The translations under genes were made by a program, and so were the position numbers. The notes under the pieces are model-generated. The model was not told the origin of the DNA and did no database searches. It saw nothing but the letters and a program-made list of their open reading frames with translations. From assembly GCA_905116865.2 (NCBI GenBank), contig CAJHNH020000724.1, forward strand, positions 484,501-548,500: a stretch of DNA of 64,000 nucleotides. The letters are read 5' to 3'. This document shows, piece after piece, positions 10,196-20,269 of the stretch (position 1 is its first letter; every line of letters starts with the position of its first letter). The stretch is from Candidula unifasciata. Its lineage: Eukaryota > Mollusca > Gastropoda > Stylommatophora > Geomitridae.

Positions 10196-10581
10196 AAAAA
10201 AAGGTAAAGAGCTCTATTGCACGCCTACAGGCATATTGGGCATATAGGGCTTGATCTATATTTTATAGACCAATCAGCACTTGGTGGGTGATGGGGTCAA
10301 GGTCCCACCTGCTACTTTTGTTTTCCAGGACTTTATCTGTTACCTATTTAACTCTTTAAATCCCAAGGAACACATCATACGTTCATAGGTTCCCGCCTAC
10401 GGGCCCAATGAACGCAAGATGCACCGATTTTACATCTCTCTTGACTACCCCTTGTGTCTCTGATGCTAAACCCCCTGGGACTCAAAGAGTTAAGGCTGGG
10501 TCAAGGTTGGAGCCAATGTCATGTTTACAAAAATAAAATAAAGTTTGAAATTTGGCACTGTCAGGACCTGAACACACAACC
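10196..10581 (-). mobile_element. SINE family C, interrupted by a MITE
   Basis: The minus-strand tail (10196-10347) has the family C blocks: GGACTTTACTT-like, TATAGACCAATCAGCACTTG, then CCAGGACT. The body resumes at 10494 with GGCTGGGTCAAGG. The break is exactly the TTAA-flanked MITE at 10348-10493. The tRNA-like head is missing and a second MITE abuts at 10582. Confidence 0.8.
10348..10493. mobile_element. 146-bp TTAA MITE, copy 1 (inside a SINE)
   Basis: The ends are TTAACTCTTTAAATCCC and GGGACTCAAAGAGTTAA. The interior carries two ATGA/TACGTTCATAGG-type arms and GCCCAATGAACGCA. TTAA lies on both sides, and removing the element restores family C SINE sequence. Confidence 0.88.
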
Positions 10582-10727
10582 TTAACTTTTTGAGTCCCGA
10601 GGAACGCATCATACGTTCATAGGTTACTGTCTAAAAGCCCAATGAACGCATGATGCGCCGATTTTACGTCTCTCTTGATTGCCCCTTGGGCCTGGGATGC
10701 TAAACCCTCTGGGACTCAAAGAGTTAA
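10582..10727. mobile_element. 146-bp TTAA MITE, copy 2
   Basis: Same size and ends as copy 1 (TTAACTTTTTGAGTCCCG ... GGGACTCAAAGAGTTAA), with TTAA on both sides. It is 88 bp from copy 1. Confidence 0.88.
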
Positions 10728-10800
10728 CTGGAGGAATAGACTTGCGAGCCTATGTGACATGTAATGGCTCAACAGAACAACAAATGAATTATATACTCTA
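10728..10800 (+). mobile_element. LINE 3' UTR fragment
   Basis: AATAGACTTGCGAGCC and TGACATGTAATGGCTCAACA match 51965-52015 at the end of another LINE. Confidence 0.6.
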
Positions 10801-10827
10801 TAAAAATGATGATAAACAAGTACTCAC

Positions 10828-10968
10828 CATTGGTATGGTTATCAGCATCTAAATAAGGTGCCAGGATCTGAGCTGCACTATCAGAGGTGGCAATTTCCCA
10901 GTCAAAGCTGTCATGTTTGGCATCATTGCTCCATGAACAAAAGTCGAAGTTATCAAAATCACAGTTAG
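10828..10968 (-). CDS. MAM gene 1, exon 8 (start of MAM3)
   Basis: 141-nt exon; acceptor TTTCTTCTCCTAG ends at 10969 and donor GTGAGTA starts at 10827. Phase 1 to phase 1. With the last base of exon 7 it reads PPNCDFDNFDFCSW, then HDSFDWEIATS. This is the MAM start: first and second conserved cysteines (C-x-F-x(6)-C-x-W) and the D-F-x-W motif. A 50-bp minisatellite begins 17 bases upstream of this exon. Confidence 0.88.
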
Positions 10969-10984
10969 CTAGGAGAAGAAAGAA

Positions 10985-11286
10985 TGATCTTAAGTGTTCT
11001 TTTGTCTTTCTCTACTAAAAACTGACAATCTTTCAGATCTTAAGTGTTCTTTTGTCTTTCTCTACCAAAAACTGACAATCTTTCAGATCTTAAGTGTTCT
11101 TTTGTCTTTCTCTACCAAAAACTGACAATCTTTCAGATCTTAAGTGTTCTTTTGTCTTTCTCTACCAAAAACTGACAATCTTTCAGATCTTAAGTGTTCT
11201 TTTGTCTTTCTCTACCAAAAACTGACAATCTTTCAGATCTTAAGTGTTCTTTTGTCTTTCTCTACCAAAAACTGACAATCTTTCAG
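10985..11286. repeat. 50-bp minisatellite, 6 copies, at an intron 3' end
   Basis: Unit GATCTTAAGTGTTCTTTTG... through ACTGACAATCTTTCA, nearly perfect. It starts within 20 bp of the acceptor of exon 8, so the last unit on the transcribed strand supplies the CACTTAAGATC segment where a branch point would lie. Confidence 0.97.
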
Positions 11287-11334
11287 GGATAACATAATTT
11301 AGCTAATGACATTCCTCCTTAGTTATAGAGTGCT

Positions 11335-11500
11335 TTTGCCTGAGTGGAAAGAAACCAACAGTTTGCAGACAAATAAGCCCAAGGATATAAAAATGGATGT
11401 GCATGCAAAACTCACATTCTGGTTCAGAAGTAAATGAAAAATCAGAACTTTTCACCAGAGTTTGCAGCCAGCAACATGTAGAAGTAGAAGAAAGCTAATC
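11335..11500 (+). mobile_element. GAA-tailed SINE, 3' two thirds
   Basis: GGAAAGAAACCAACAGTTTG, ATAAAAATGGATGTGCATGC, CACATTCTGGTTCAGAAG and AGAGTTTGCAGCCAGCAAC, then AGTAGAAG. Confidence 0.75.
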
Positions 11501-11869
11501 ACAATCAGTTAACTAACTCTTTGGCTCAGCAAAAACACACATTTCTTAATGATCAGTTACATATGAGAACAGAAGGACTATAAGCTAATTTCAAGAGTCA
11601 AGGAATATAATGAGGAGCAGCTAGTTTAGTGGTTAGAATGCTGGCCTTTCATGCTAGAGACCCAGCTTCCAATTTTCCGTAAAGTGATGGAAGCTTTTTC
11701 AGCTATGATGTAAAACACAGACATCTTAGCTTGAACAGTTTGTGGCAAATGCTCTACCCATATGGCCCTAAATGATCATGATCAAGACCAACTTGTCCTA
11801 CACAACCCAAAATAAAAAGTGGTTCTATAGGAATTTAAGGAAATTTATTTTTTAAGGCAGGGTGGTTTT
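11501..11869. other. Intron, nothing firm
   Basis: One MITE-like end (AACTCTTTGGCTCAG at about 11515) without a partner. Nothing else recognised. Confidence 0.4.
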
Positions 11870-12240
11870 CTAGAGGATCAAATAGCCATATAATTCCAGG
11901 ACATATGGGTGTGCAGGGTATGAGTAGGCTGACAGATTGGCTGCTGTATCTCCACTGGGTGGTGATCTACTTTATGATAAAGTGGATGTGGTGAAGGCTC
12001 TCTGGGATTGAATGGACAGTGTAATAGAACTACACAGAATCTATACACTGAAAGACTATTTCAATGGGGGCGAGTTAAGGTTCTGGAAGATATTCAACAC
12101 TGAGAGGTAAACTTGGTTGGACTTTTTAATCACATTGCAGCTGGTTCTGTTTGCATGTTAATTTCTTGCTGGCTACTGAGGAAGGAGAGGCAGCTCATGT
12201 TGGAATGTCCCAAATGCACTGTCAATTCTTGATTAAAAGG
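11870..12240 (+). mobile_element. LINE RNase H remnant (plus strand)
   Basis: Matches the family at 8890-9545: ATTCCAGGACATATGGGTGT reads PGHMGV, followed by an AGTAGGCTGACAGATTGGCT segment (RLTDWL) and a GATAAAGTGGATGTGGTGAAGG segment (DKVDVVKA). Broken frame. Confidence 0.75.
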
Positions 12241-12380
12241 AGAATCTCATCTCACTGTGGGAAATCTATACTACAGCAAGCATTCAAATGTGTACGTACA
12301 TAAGAAACAAAATGTCATTCCTATAAAGATGTTGGTCCTGTGCACTGCTGCTCCAGGGATTCTCCTCCACCTCCCTCTAC

Positions 12381-12411
<31 letters not shown>

Positions 12412-13019
12412 TTTCTTCTCTTCCTCCTCTAATCCTGTTCTGCCTTTTAGTGTCATGTTTTTATGTGGCATGCATCAGCATTTTTCTGCATCTACAAACG
12501 TGTCATTCAATGGTTTTCTCACAAACCTGTCTTTGTACTCCTGTTGTAGAGCACATTATTTCTAAACTGTATTCTAAGCTCTTGATTCATAAACCTAATT
12601 TTTGTTTTTCACTGCCTAGCTTCTCCACAATACTCAAAATTTACTGCCTTTGTGAGATACCACCCTTTAGTGAAGCAAAGAATATTAACACGGTGAGCTA
12701 CTATGCTTATTATAAGAGGTGACTAAAGGAAGGGTGCTGTAAGAGTAGATATTTGATCCTGTTGAAAACTTGAGCTGCATAATCCAACCAATCAAGGACA
12801 AGTCCACAAAATACTTGGTATTTATTGGTTCAAGGTTTAAGCTCCAACAAGAGACAAGAGGGAGAAGATATTTTCTCTGTGGTATGCAGGAGTGTATATC
12901 AGGCAAACAGTAGTGTGGTTTCTCCTAATGATATCCCATCCAAGATGTGAATTAGTACGCCTAATTGGGCAATAATGTAAATAAGGATGGGGGAGCTGAT
13001 GGAGGTATTAAAATACGAA
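12241..13019. other. Intron, short CTT run only
   Basis: A (CTT)n run at about 12383-12425. The frames over it are repeat artefacts; no gene supported. Confidence 0.5.
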
Positions 13020-13530
13020 TACACAAGGCAAAAGAAGCTTTCATAGCACAAGTGAATTTGTGGCTGTTAAAAGAAATAAAAACTAACAGTACACTAAAAC
13101 TATTTTAATAGAATGTCAAATCAGTACTGTTGTATGTAGCGGAAACATGGAGAACAACTAAGGCAGTTACCAATAAACTACAAACATTATTTAACTGGTG
13201 CCTCTTCAGAATAGAGGGAATTAAATGGTATGATAGAATTACTAACGTAGAGCTTTGGAAGAGAACTAAACAAGTTCCAGTGGACCAAGAGGTGAAGAAA
13301 AGACACACTTTGGGAAAACCTGAGAACAATATAACTATTATGTCTCTGCACTGGAACCCAAAGGGGCACAGAAATAAAAGAAGACCAGAAAACACATAGA
13401 GAAGGGAGCTATAGAGTGAAGTTAAAAAAATGAAGAGGATATGGAGAGATCTGCATGCAATAGCGAAGGCTAGAATGACTTGGTGTGAGTTGGTTGAGGG
13501 CTTATGCTCCACTGGGAGTTTGGCAGCTGA
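13020..13530 (+). mobile_element. LINE reverse-transcriptase C-terminal end
   Basis: Reads YVAETWRTTK, IKWYDRITNVELWKRTKQ, VDQEVKKR, MSLHWNPKGHRNKRRPENT, then WRDLHAIAKARMTWCELVEG. This is the well-known LINE C-terminal sequence (YGAETWR, ISNEELW, RRxWIGH, RGRPxxTW). The WIGH stretch is decayed and a stop follows the RRPENT motif. Confidence 0.88.
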
Positions 13531-13664
13531 AGAAGAAGAAGAAGAAGAAGAAGAAGAAGATGAAAAGAAGTTGAAGAAGAAGAAGAAGAAGAAGAAGAAG
13601 AAGAAGAAGAAGAAGAAGAAGAAGAAGAAGAAGAAGAAGAAGAAGAAGAAGAAGAAGAAGAAGA
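13531..13664. repeat. (GAA)n microsatellite after LINE end
   Basis: About 134 bp of GAA repeats directly after GTTTGGCAGCT at the LINE terminus. The LINE itself ends in a GAA-type simple repeat here. Confidence 0.97.
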
Positions 13665-14084
13665 TGTAGGAGTGGGGAGATGAACAATCAGACAGATCGA
13701 CTCACCTGGAACTAATGGGAGGGAGGGGAGGGGTCTTGTTTCAAGACCCTTTTGAAACAAGTGAACAAAGTGGAGGCACAAAAAGATTATTATGGTCTGG
13801 AGAGAATGGTACGACTAGAGGTGGCCAGGGTATGTGTTCGACACTCTACACTCAGAATAAAGATAAGACCGATATATAATCTACCAGCATCATCAGAAAT
13901 GGAACTATTGCTATAATATAAATTATTTCCTTAAAACTCATCATGAGAAAGGCAGAAGAAGGAGGAAAGGAAGACATGCATTCACTACACAGTTCTTTCT
14001 TCAACACAGAAAACTGAAGATGAATAACCAAATATTTTAGTAATAAAAAACATGACAGAGAATTATTACTGTTGGACACAGTTA
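13665..14084. other. Intron, nothing recognised
   Basis: No supported gene. LINE 3' flank or unique sequence. Confidence 0.4.
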
Positions 14085-14420
14085 TATCATCGTTATCAGG
14101 TGCCTTGCCGACTGGCGTGGGCAATTATGCCTCTCAAAATCTGCGATCTCCTGCAGCATGCATCAGTTCATGTGCTGACACACCTCCATGCCATGCAACA
14201 GGACTGTTAAGAATCTTCTCTCGTTGTTTTCCTCTACCCCTCCCTCCACAGATCTTTCCACTGATCACAACATGTTCTATTTTCCCTCTTCTCATAACAT
14301 GGCTGAAAAATAATGACTCTCTCACTCTGATGTCTGTGATTAATTGTCTTCGGGCTTCCGCCTCTTTATAAAACCTCTTAGTTGCTTTTTTTTGGCTGTC
14401 CAAGGTATTTTGAGCATTCA
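14085..14420 (-). mobile_element. LINE 3' end remnant (minus strand)
   Basis: Minus-strand frame: NTLDSQKKATKRFYKEAE, RRQLITDIRVRESLFFSHVM, GKIEHVV, RGRGKQREKILNS, then HGGVSAHELMHAAGD. LINE C-terminus of the FFGHxMRR...RGRxxxxxLD type. Same family as 1477-1800 and 26385-27410. Confidence 0.85.
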
Positions 14421-14549
14421 TATAACACAGTTATAACAGAGCATTTGTATAACACAGTAATATTTATAGGAGTCCTTTAATAAGCAATGATCATGTTTGT
14501 GTGATGTATAAGTGGCAAAAGACAAAAGTAAGATGCTTAGATTACTTAC

Positions 14550-14637
14550 GAGGTGTTTCACAAGATCCATTCGAGACACTAATGTCATCAATAGACATGT
14601 TTCCAATTCCATTAGAAAACTTGCCTAGAAAGGATAC
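14550..14637 (-). CDS. MAM gene 1, exon 7 (end of MAM2)
   Basis: 88-nt exon; acceptor TTCTTTTAG ends at 14638 and donor GTAAGT starts at 14549. Phase 0 to phase 1. Encodes VSFLGKF, then GNMSIDDISVSNGSC and ETP: the classic MAM ending h-x-G-x(n)-G-x-h-x-I-D-D-I-x-h...C. The last base joins exon 8 to make a proline codon between MAM2 and MAM3, leaving a linker of only three to four residues. Confidence 0.9.
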
Positions 14638-14707
14638 CTAAAAGAATTTTTTTTAAATCAGCAAAGAGTTTCAACACTGAAATAAAGTCAGTCACAAATG
14701 CAGGCTA

Positions 14708-14985
14708 GGGAGTTGCCATGGCATTGGCGGCTAGAGGCCCAACTACAGGTCAGAAGGTCAGGGTTCACGTACTGACAGAGCTGGACTTTTTTTTTTAATG
14801 ACCTCAACATCCAGGTCAACCTAACTTTGAGTGGGTACTAGGTGCAGTCCTGGGAAGTAAAGGTGGTCAATGTAATGCTGACCACATCACTCATGAAGTG
14901 CTGATTGGTTTGATAGGTCTAGCCCTATATTCCTAATATGCCTTAAGGTGTAGAAAAGGGACCTTCACAAATGCAGACAGATTCC
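14708..14985 (+). mobile_element. SINE family C, full length
   Basis: tRNA-like head: GGCATTGGCGGCTAGAGG and AGGGTTCACGTACTGAC (box B-like). Body: GAGTGGGTACTAGGTGCAGT, TGGTCAATGTAATGCTGACC and CTGATTGGTTTGATAGG. Tail AAAAGGGACCTT. Matches 55275-55552 block for block. Confidence 0.88.
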
Positions 14986-15062
14986 ACTGGTTACAGGTAT
15001 CATTATTATCATCTTAGGTGTAGGCTGTCCCAGGCCCCATGAGTGATGGGTGACATTGTCCA

Positions 15063-15208
15063 TTAACTCTTTGAGTCCCAGGGGGTTTAGCATCACAGAC
15101 CCAAGGGGTAGTAAAAAAATTAATAAAATCGGCGCATCATGCGTTCATTGGGCTTCTAAGTAGGAACCTATGAACGTATTATGCGTTCCTTGGGACTCAA
15201 AGAGTTAT
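15063..15208. mobile_element. 146-bp TTAA MITE, copy 3
   Basis: TTAACTCTTTGAGTCCCAGG ... GGGACTCAAAGAGTTAT. Opposite orientation to copies 1 and 2 judging by the interior. The right target site has changed to TTAT. Confidence 0.88.
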
Positions 15209-15269
15209 GTTAACTGAACATAACATAACGTTTAAAGTTAAATGATAACATTAAACTGGCTAATGAAAG

Positions 15270-15400
15270 GTTTGCTGAAATCAAATGTGTTGCATCAAAA
15301 GGCTCAGATATCGCAGCTTAGCTGTAAACCATAAAACAATCTGCTAACAAACTCTTAAGGGCAAATGCAGAAGAAGAGAAATAAAGAAGATCATCCTTTA
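15270..15400 (+). repeat. Diverged copy of the 3140-3345 repeat
   Basis: AATGTGTTGCATCAAAAGG, CAGCTTAGCTGTAAACC and AAGAAGAG order, as at 3140 and 16055. Weak but ordered similarity. Confidence 0.4.
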
Positions 15401-15764
15401 GAGTCTTTTCAGAGAAATTAGGCTATCACCACAAGTGATTCATCAAATGTAGTCAGTGTTCAGTACAATGAATATTTTTTGCAGCCAAGCCTGCCTATGA
15501 GTGGAACATGAGATTAAGCAGTCATGTGCAGGACGTGATGTTTCCTTGGGTGTGCTTAGGACCAGAGCATAATGTGTCTCTACATTTATGGAAGCCTCCT
15601 TTAATGGTGCGGAATGCTCATGACTGGCCCCTGCCTTCCCTTGAGGGCTGATCTAACTACTAGCAGTTGCTCTAGCCAGATCCTCCAGGGGAAACACCTG
15701 TAGAAAAGGGGACAAATAGAACACCCCACACACACAAAAAAGCTATGAAGTTAGATATGTCAGC

Positions 15765-16135
15765 CCCCCCGTGTGGGTTCTGGGGCCCTGTTAAAGGGAA
15801 AACAAGAATAGGAACAATGCCCACCCAAAAGCATGTTGTCAGAGTCGATTAATTGGGAGCTTCCTTCGAAGTCGGAGTGAATTTGCACCAAGAGGCAAGG
15901 AACCAACAGTCTGCATACAAATGAGTCAGATCTGTAAAGTGGATGCACACGCAACATTCATATTCTGGAACAGGACCGCAGTCCAGAAGTGGATGAACAG
16001 CCAAAACTATCTGCCAGAGTTTACAGCTGGTGAACGTGAAGAAGAAGAAGATATGTCAGCTGAAAGGTGCAAACATCAAAGCTTTGCTGTAAAAAATCAC
16101 AATGCAATTAAATCATTCAGGTGAATGAAGAGAAG
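15765..16135 (+). mobile_element. GAA-tailed SINE, well-preserved copy with 3' repeat
   Basis: Head GTGTGGGTTCTGGGGCCCTG, then GGGAGCTTCCTTCGAAGTCG, AAGGAACCAACAGTCTGC, CAGAAGTGGATGAACAGCC, TTTACAGCTGGTGAACGTG and GAAGAAGAAG at about 16045. The following 16055-16135 segment is the dispersed repeat of 3140-3345. Confidence 0.8.
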
Positions 16136-16176
16136 GAGATATTTACACAGAACTTAATAATTTGTAACTGATTCAC

Positions 16177-16430
16177 CTTGCTGAGAGCTGATATGGTGAA
16201 GGAAACCTGAACTTTATTCCACTCATCTCCTGGCTGTGGGTTCTCCTGAATCCATAAATTCAACGACAGATTTTTACTGAAATCCCAAAGGTGCACAACA
16301 AGTGACTCTCCTCTGCTACTGTCAACATGATAGAAAAAAGTCAGACAGTATTCACCCTTCTGGGATACATTTGCTGACTCTAGCGACCCTTCCGTCTTGA
16401 GATTTTCCCCACCTATGGTCATGTAGGCAC
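16177..16430 (-). CDS. MAM gene 1, exon 6 (centre of MAM2)
   Basis: 254-nt exon; acceptor CCTACAG ends at 16431 and donor GTGAAT starts at 16176. Phase 1 to phase 0. Encodes GAYMTIGGENL, then KGEYCLTFFYHVDSSRGESL, VVHLWD, PQPGDEWNKVQVSF and ALSK. The third MAM cysteine lies in EYCLTFFYHV; W-x-x-V-x-V-x-F is the strand before the final segment. Its length equals exon 3 exactly, supporting duplication of a whole MAM cassette. Confidence 0.9.
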
Positions 16431-16554
16431 CTGTAGGAATAACAGGAAAGAATGTTATACAATGTAAACTGAGGACAGGAGCTGTTCGTAATGTAAATTA
16501 CTATAGTCCATTTACTGTCTGCATTTGTTGATGCATGCTGTGAATTTAGACTAA

Positions 16555-17330
16555 CAATCAGCAAAAAGAAGATAAAGGTTATGGTGCAAGGTGTCAATGA
16601 TAGACCTGTAGTCTACACTGATGGTGAAGAGCTGGAGAGAGTTGGCCATTTTACCTATCTGGGATCTACAGCGAAAAAACAAACTATCACTGGACCAAGA
16701 AATCAACATCAAAATAGGTTAGGCAGCAACAACAATGAGCAGATTAACAACAATAGTTTGGGAGAACAGAAAGCTAAAACTAAAACTCTTGTCTATCAGG
16801 CTTGTGTTCTCAGTACTCTGCTTTATGGCAGTGAAACTTGGTAAACTTATTCTCACCAGGAGAGACAACTTAATAGCTTTCATATGCGATGCCTAAAAAA
16901 AAAACTTTGCATTAAGTGGCAGGACAAGATCACAAACATGACGTAAATTTTAAAGAATAGTTATTACTACTGTCTTTTCAATGCTCAGTTTATGAAGGCT
17001 TAGGTGGCTCGGTCACACCTGGAGAATGGCAGAGTCCCTAAGGACATCCTCTATGGTGAATTAAAGACGGGTAAAAGATGTAGAGGTGGACCTCTACAAT
17101 GATATAAAGATGTGTACACGAACGATACAGGTACTGAGGTGGACTCGTGGGAACAAAATGCAGAGGTCTATGTTGTGTGGAGGGGGCACATCAGGAAGGG
17201 AATGACAATGAAGGAAGCAATGATTGCAGAAAGAAGGAGAGCTGAGCTGAGAAGAAACAGACTAAACACAAATGTTGACAACAATGGTGCTGAAATCCCA
17301 TGCTAGAGTTGTGGAAGCCTGTTCTTAATG
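16555..17330 (+). mobile_element. LINE reverse-transcriptase remnant (plus strand)
   Basis: Reads ELERVGHFTYLGSTAKK, LVYQACVLSTLLYGSETW, then QERQLNSFHMRCLKK and WQDKITN after a stop, and further 3' WRGHIRKGMTM and AERRRAELRRNR. This is the FxYLGS...YxACVLSTLLYGSETW...FHMRCLR...WQDxITN signature of a common invertebrate LINE. Stops and an A-run show it is dead. Confidence 0.88.
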
Positions 17331-17569
17331 TGGGCGGGTCTTTCTAGTCACACTCGTTATCCGATGGGCTGTGAGTCCCATACCTTTTCATTAAACAATA
17401 TAATACTGTCATCTGGAAATACAGAAAGGTGCCAGCCAATCATAATCTTTTTAGAAATTTTAGCTACACTTTAAAATTCTAATGCTCAAAAATTGTTTGG
17501 CTAAAATTGCTGATTTTTTAAAAATAAACAAATAATGGTAATGTCTTGGTGAAATCAGGTTTGCCATCA
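17331..17569. repeat. LINE 3' UTR-like repeat
   Basis: The TATAATACTGTCATCTGG ... ACAGAAAGGTGCC segment (about 17398-17436) recurs at 25530-25570, so it is part of a dispersed element end. Confidence 0.5.
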
Positions 17570-17725
17570 AGGTCAGAGTATATCTGCCTGAGAGATAAGG
17601 AACCAGTAGTCTGCATATAAATAAGCAAGATCTATAAAATGGATGTGCACACAAAACTCAAATTCTGGAACAAGACTGAAGTCCAGAAGTGGATGAACAA
17701 CCAGAATTTTCAAATGGATTTTTGA
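17570..17725 (+). mobile_element. GAA-tailed SINE, truncated copy
   Basis: CAGAGTATATCTGCCTGAG, AAGGAACCAGTAGTCTGC, AAATGGATGTGCACACAAAA, CAGAAGTGGATGAACAACC. No GAA tail; it stops after CAGAATTTT. Confidence 0.75.
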
Positions 17726-17793
17726 GTTGGCGATTGCTAAAATGATGATAAAGAATTTCTATACTATCTAAGAATTTCTAAGATTTCTTGATT

Positions 17794-17820
17794 GGGGGGG
17801 GGGGGGGGGGGGGGGGGGGG
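17794..17820. repeat. G homopolymer, 27 bases
   Basis: Uninterrupted G-run in the intron between MAM2 exons; may be of uncertain length in the assembly. Confidence 0.95.
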
Positions 17821-18155
17821 CAGGGGAATTGGTAACCCTGAAAATTGTCACATAAAATGTTTTATGACATATATGTAAATTGTTTTAGTGTATATTGCTT
17901 TTGTGCATGTTCTCATTTGCAGTAAATTTTAATGTGAAGGAACATAATAATTATGTAGTGCAAAAAACTTTAAAATATACAAATACATGACTCTAGCCAA
18001 ATAAAAAGACAGAACACTCTTTAAAAAGCCAAAGCAGGCAAACAAAATGTAGATAGAGATGAACAGGAGGATAATATTAGGAGATGTACAAACAGATGCT
18101 AATTTAATTACTAAATTTAGGTTTTTTGCACAAATATAAACATAAAATATCCTAC

Positions 18156-18320
18156 CCTGAGCTGTGCCTGTTGTGTGATCAAATTCTCTCTTGCCTCCTG
18201 ACACTGTACCAAAACTTCTATGCCAGTCTAAACTATCACTGGGGACATTGCTGTACCCACATATATCTTCCAATTCAAAGTCACAGGCTATGGCCTGTAC
18301 AGAACCAGATGGTGCTACTG
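18156..18320 (-). CDS. MAM gene 1, exon 5 (start of MAM2)
   Basis: 165-nt exon, phase 1 to phase 1; donor GTAGGA starts at 18155. The acceptor is a tandem TTGAGCAGCAG, so the exon can start at 18320 or 18317 with only a one-codon difference (a NAGNAG site). Encodes VAAPSGSVQAIACDF, then ELEDICGYSNV and SLDWHRSFGTV, i.e. the first two MAM cysteines and the D-W pair. The 13-residue stretch before the first cysteine is the MAM1-MAM2 linker. Confidence 0.88.
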
Positions 18321-18409
18321 CTGCTCAAGTAAAGACAGTGATAATTTAAAAAGCATGATCAACAATTATAACTGACATTAAATAAAAACACACACACAAC
18401 AAAAGTTAA

Positions 18410-18490
18410 ATGCATTCAAAAACAGGTCAAAAGTTAAAGGCATTCAAAAACAGGTCAAAAGTTAAAGACATTCAAAAACAAACTCCAAAG
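18410..18490. repeat. 27-bp tandem repeat, 3 copies
   Basis: CAGGTCAAAAGTTAAAGGCA followed by TTCAAAAA, three times with small changes, about 90 bp upstream of the exon 5 acceptor. Confidence 0.9.
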
Positions 18491-18844
18491 GAAACTGATG
18501 ACGAACATTAAATGTGATGAGTTCAAGAAAAGAGAAAAAGGAAACATTTGAACTGCTTGATTTGTTAGTTATTTCAAAAAGAAGATGGCAATATATTCAA
18601 CACAAAACGATGACTGTGAACAGAGAATCGCTGAGAAACAAATGGATTAAAGAAGCAAGGATGTCCAAGAGAAATCCTAAGATGAACAACATTGATGAAA
18701 GATGCCAAAGATACTAGACTGGATTATTTCAATGATATTGAAAGAATGACACTAGACTGAATAGAAGGGAGGACATAATGGGATGCTGACGATGATAGTT
18801 TATAACAGAGGTGTTGAGGTTTTGAATAAAGGATCAACATCATG
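18491..18844. other. Intron, nothing firm
   Basis: The plus frame at 18514-18717 is lysine/arginine-rich and LINE-like in feel, but I cannot assign it. Confidence 0.35.
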
Positions 18845-19225
18845 GCACAGGGGTAGTAACCCATAAGTGCTCTGTCTTTCTTCCAACTCAAGTCAAAGTC
18901 TGAAGAACCTCAGCACAGTGCACAGGCTCTGTAGCACTGGCGAGGATCCTGAAATACTTTGGGTGGATTTTAAACTGCAAATTTGGTCCTGGCAGCGCCA
19001 TTAGGCTACTCTTTTCAATTTCCAACTGCCAAGGGATTTTTTAAATGTGCGCAGCAATGGTGCGCAGCAATGCACACATGCATTCAAACTCACTACCCAG
19101 AGACAAGGGGGAATTACTAGAAGTCCAAATCCACGTGAAAAACTCCCAGCCTTTACCGGGGATTGAACCCAGAACCTCTAGCACTCGAGGCAGACACCAT
19201 GCCTCGAGACCACACAACCCCCTGG
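18845..19225 (-). mobile_element. SINE family B, full-length minus copy
   Basis: Minus strand: head GGTCTCGAGGCATGGTGTC (box A) and GGTTCTGGGTTCAATCCCC (box B). Then the AGTAATTCCCCC body, AGGGATTTTTTA-complement and CAAAGTATTTCAGGATCC. End GAGCACTTATGGGTTACTAC. The best-preserved tRNA-like head of this family in the window. Confidence 0.88.
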
Positions 19226-20269
19226 TTCATAACAGAAAACATGAGAAACATTAGAAATATCCAATGTGATTGCAGAAGCTAAGAAAACTACTTTTTCATA
19301 TAAATGTAACTGTGGCAATAAAATAGGGGAAAAAAAAAATTAAAGTAGACTCTGAGATCAACTCAATTTCATAGAAATTAGATAATTTCATGAAGGTAAT
19401 GACAGGGAAGAGAACCAGCCACAACACCTCCTATCCTGTGGCTTAGAATGTGTGATAATCTAAGGTACACCCCATTCTCCCCACCCCCCTCAGCATGTTT
19501 GCTTTAGGACTATATCTAACTGATTAAAAAAAAACTAACAAAATTATTTTAAAGAGAAACTTCTTGAGATATTGTGGGGAATGTTATCCTCTTCTTCATC
19601 ATTATCTGTATTTGCCCGTAACCTTTTCACCCCAGGAAATCACAAACTCAGCAAATCCGGTTCCAATTTCCTGAGAGTGCTGCTTTACCAGCATTTCTAC
19701 AGTGACCTTTTTTAAAACACCCAGTATACGCCATTGGTTGCTTTTTTGAACCTGTGCAGCATTTAGAAGGTCACAATAGGAACAAATTTACTAATATAAT
19801 GGGGGGGGGGGGGTGTGGGGGGGGGGGGTCCTGGTGAACCCAATCATTTGTTAACACCAAGTTGATGTCAAATGTTCCCATAAGCTTCAGTGATAGAGGT
19901 AGCAGGGTCAAGGCATGAGTTCCCCCATAAGTTTTTAGACCCCAGGGCATGTATTTCATTTAATGCTGTTCATGTTTATTGTTTTTTCCCTGTATATGTC
20001 ATTATATATTTCAACAATAACACAGTTTTATGTACATAAATCCATTTTTAACAAATTCTTCTTTGATCTGTGTAAAATGTTTGTTTTTTAAAGGATTTTT
20101 CAGGAAGTTCACAGGGTACTTGATCTTTTTTTTTTTTTTTAGTATTACTAGAGCAAAAGAGTTATAAGGCAGCTTGGATCTTGTGTTGCGAGCTGAACTG
20201 TGATATCAGCATTTTTAAGCCCAACACATCCGATTTTAGCCATAATTAGTCATCTTCAATGATAAGCTT
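19226..20269. other. Intron, G-runs only
   Basis: G-runs at 19801-19813 and 19819-19828. No gene or repeat partner recognised. Confidence 0.5.
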
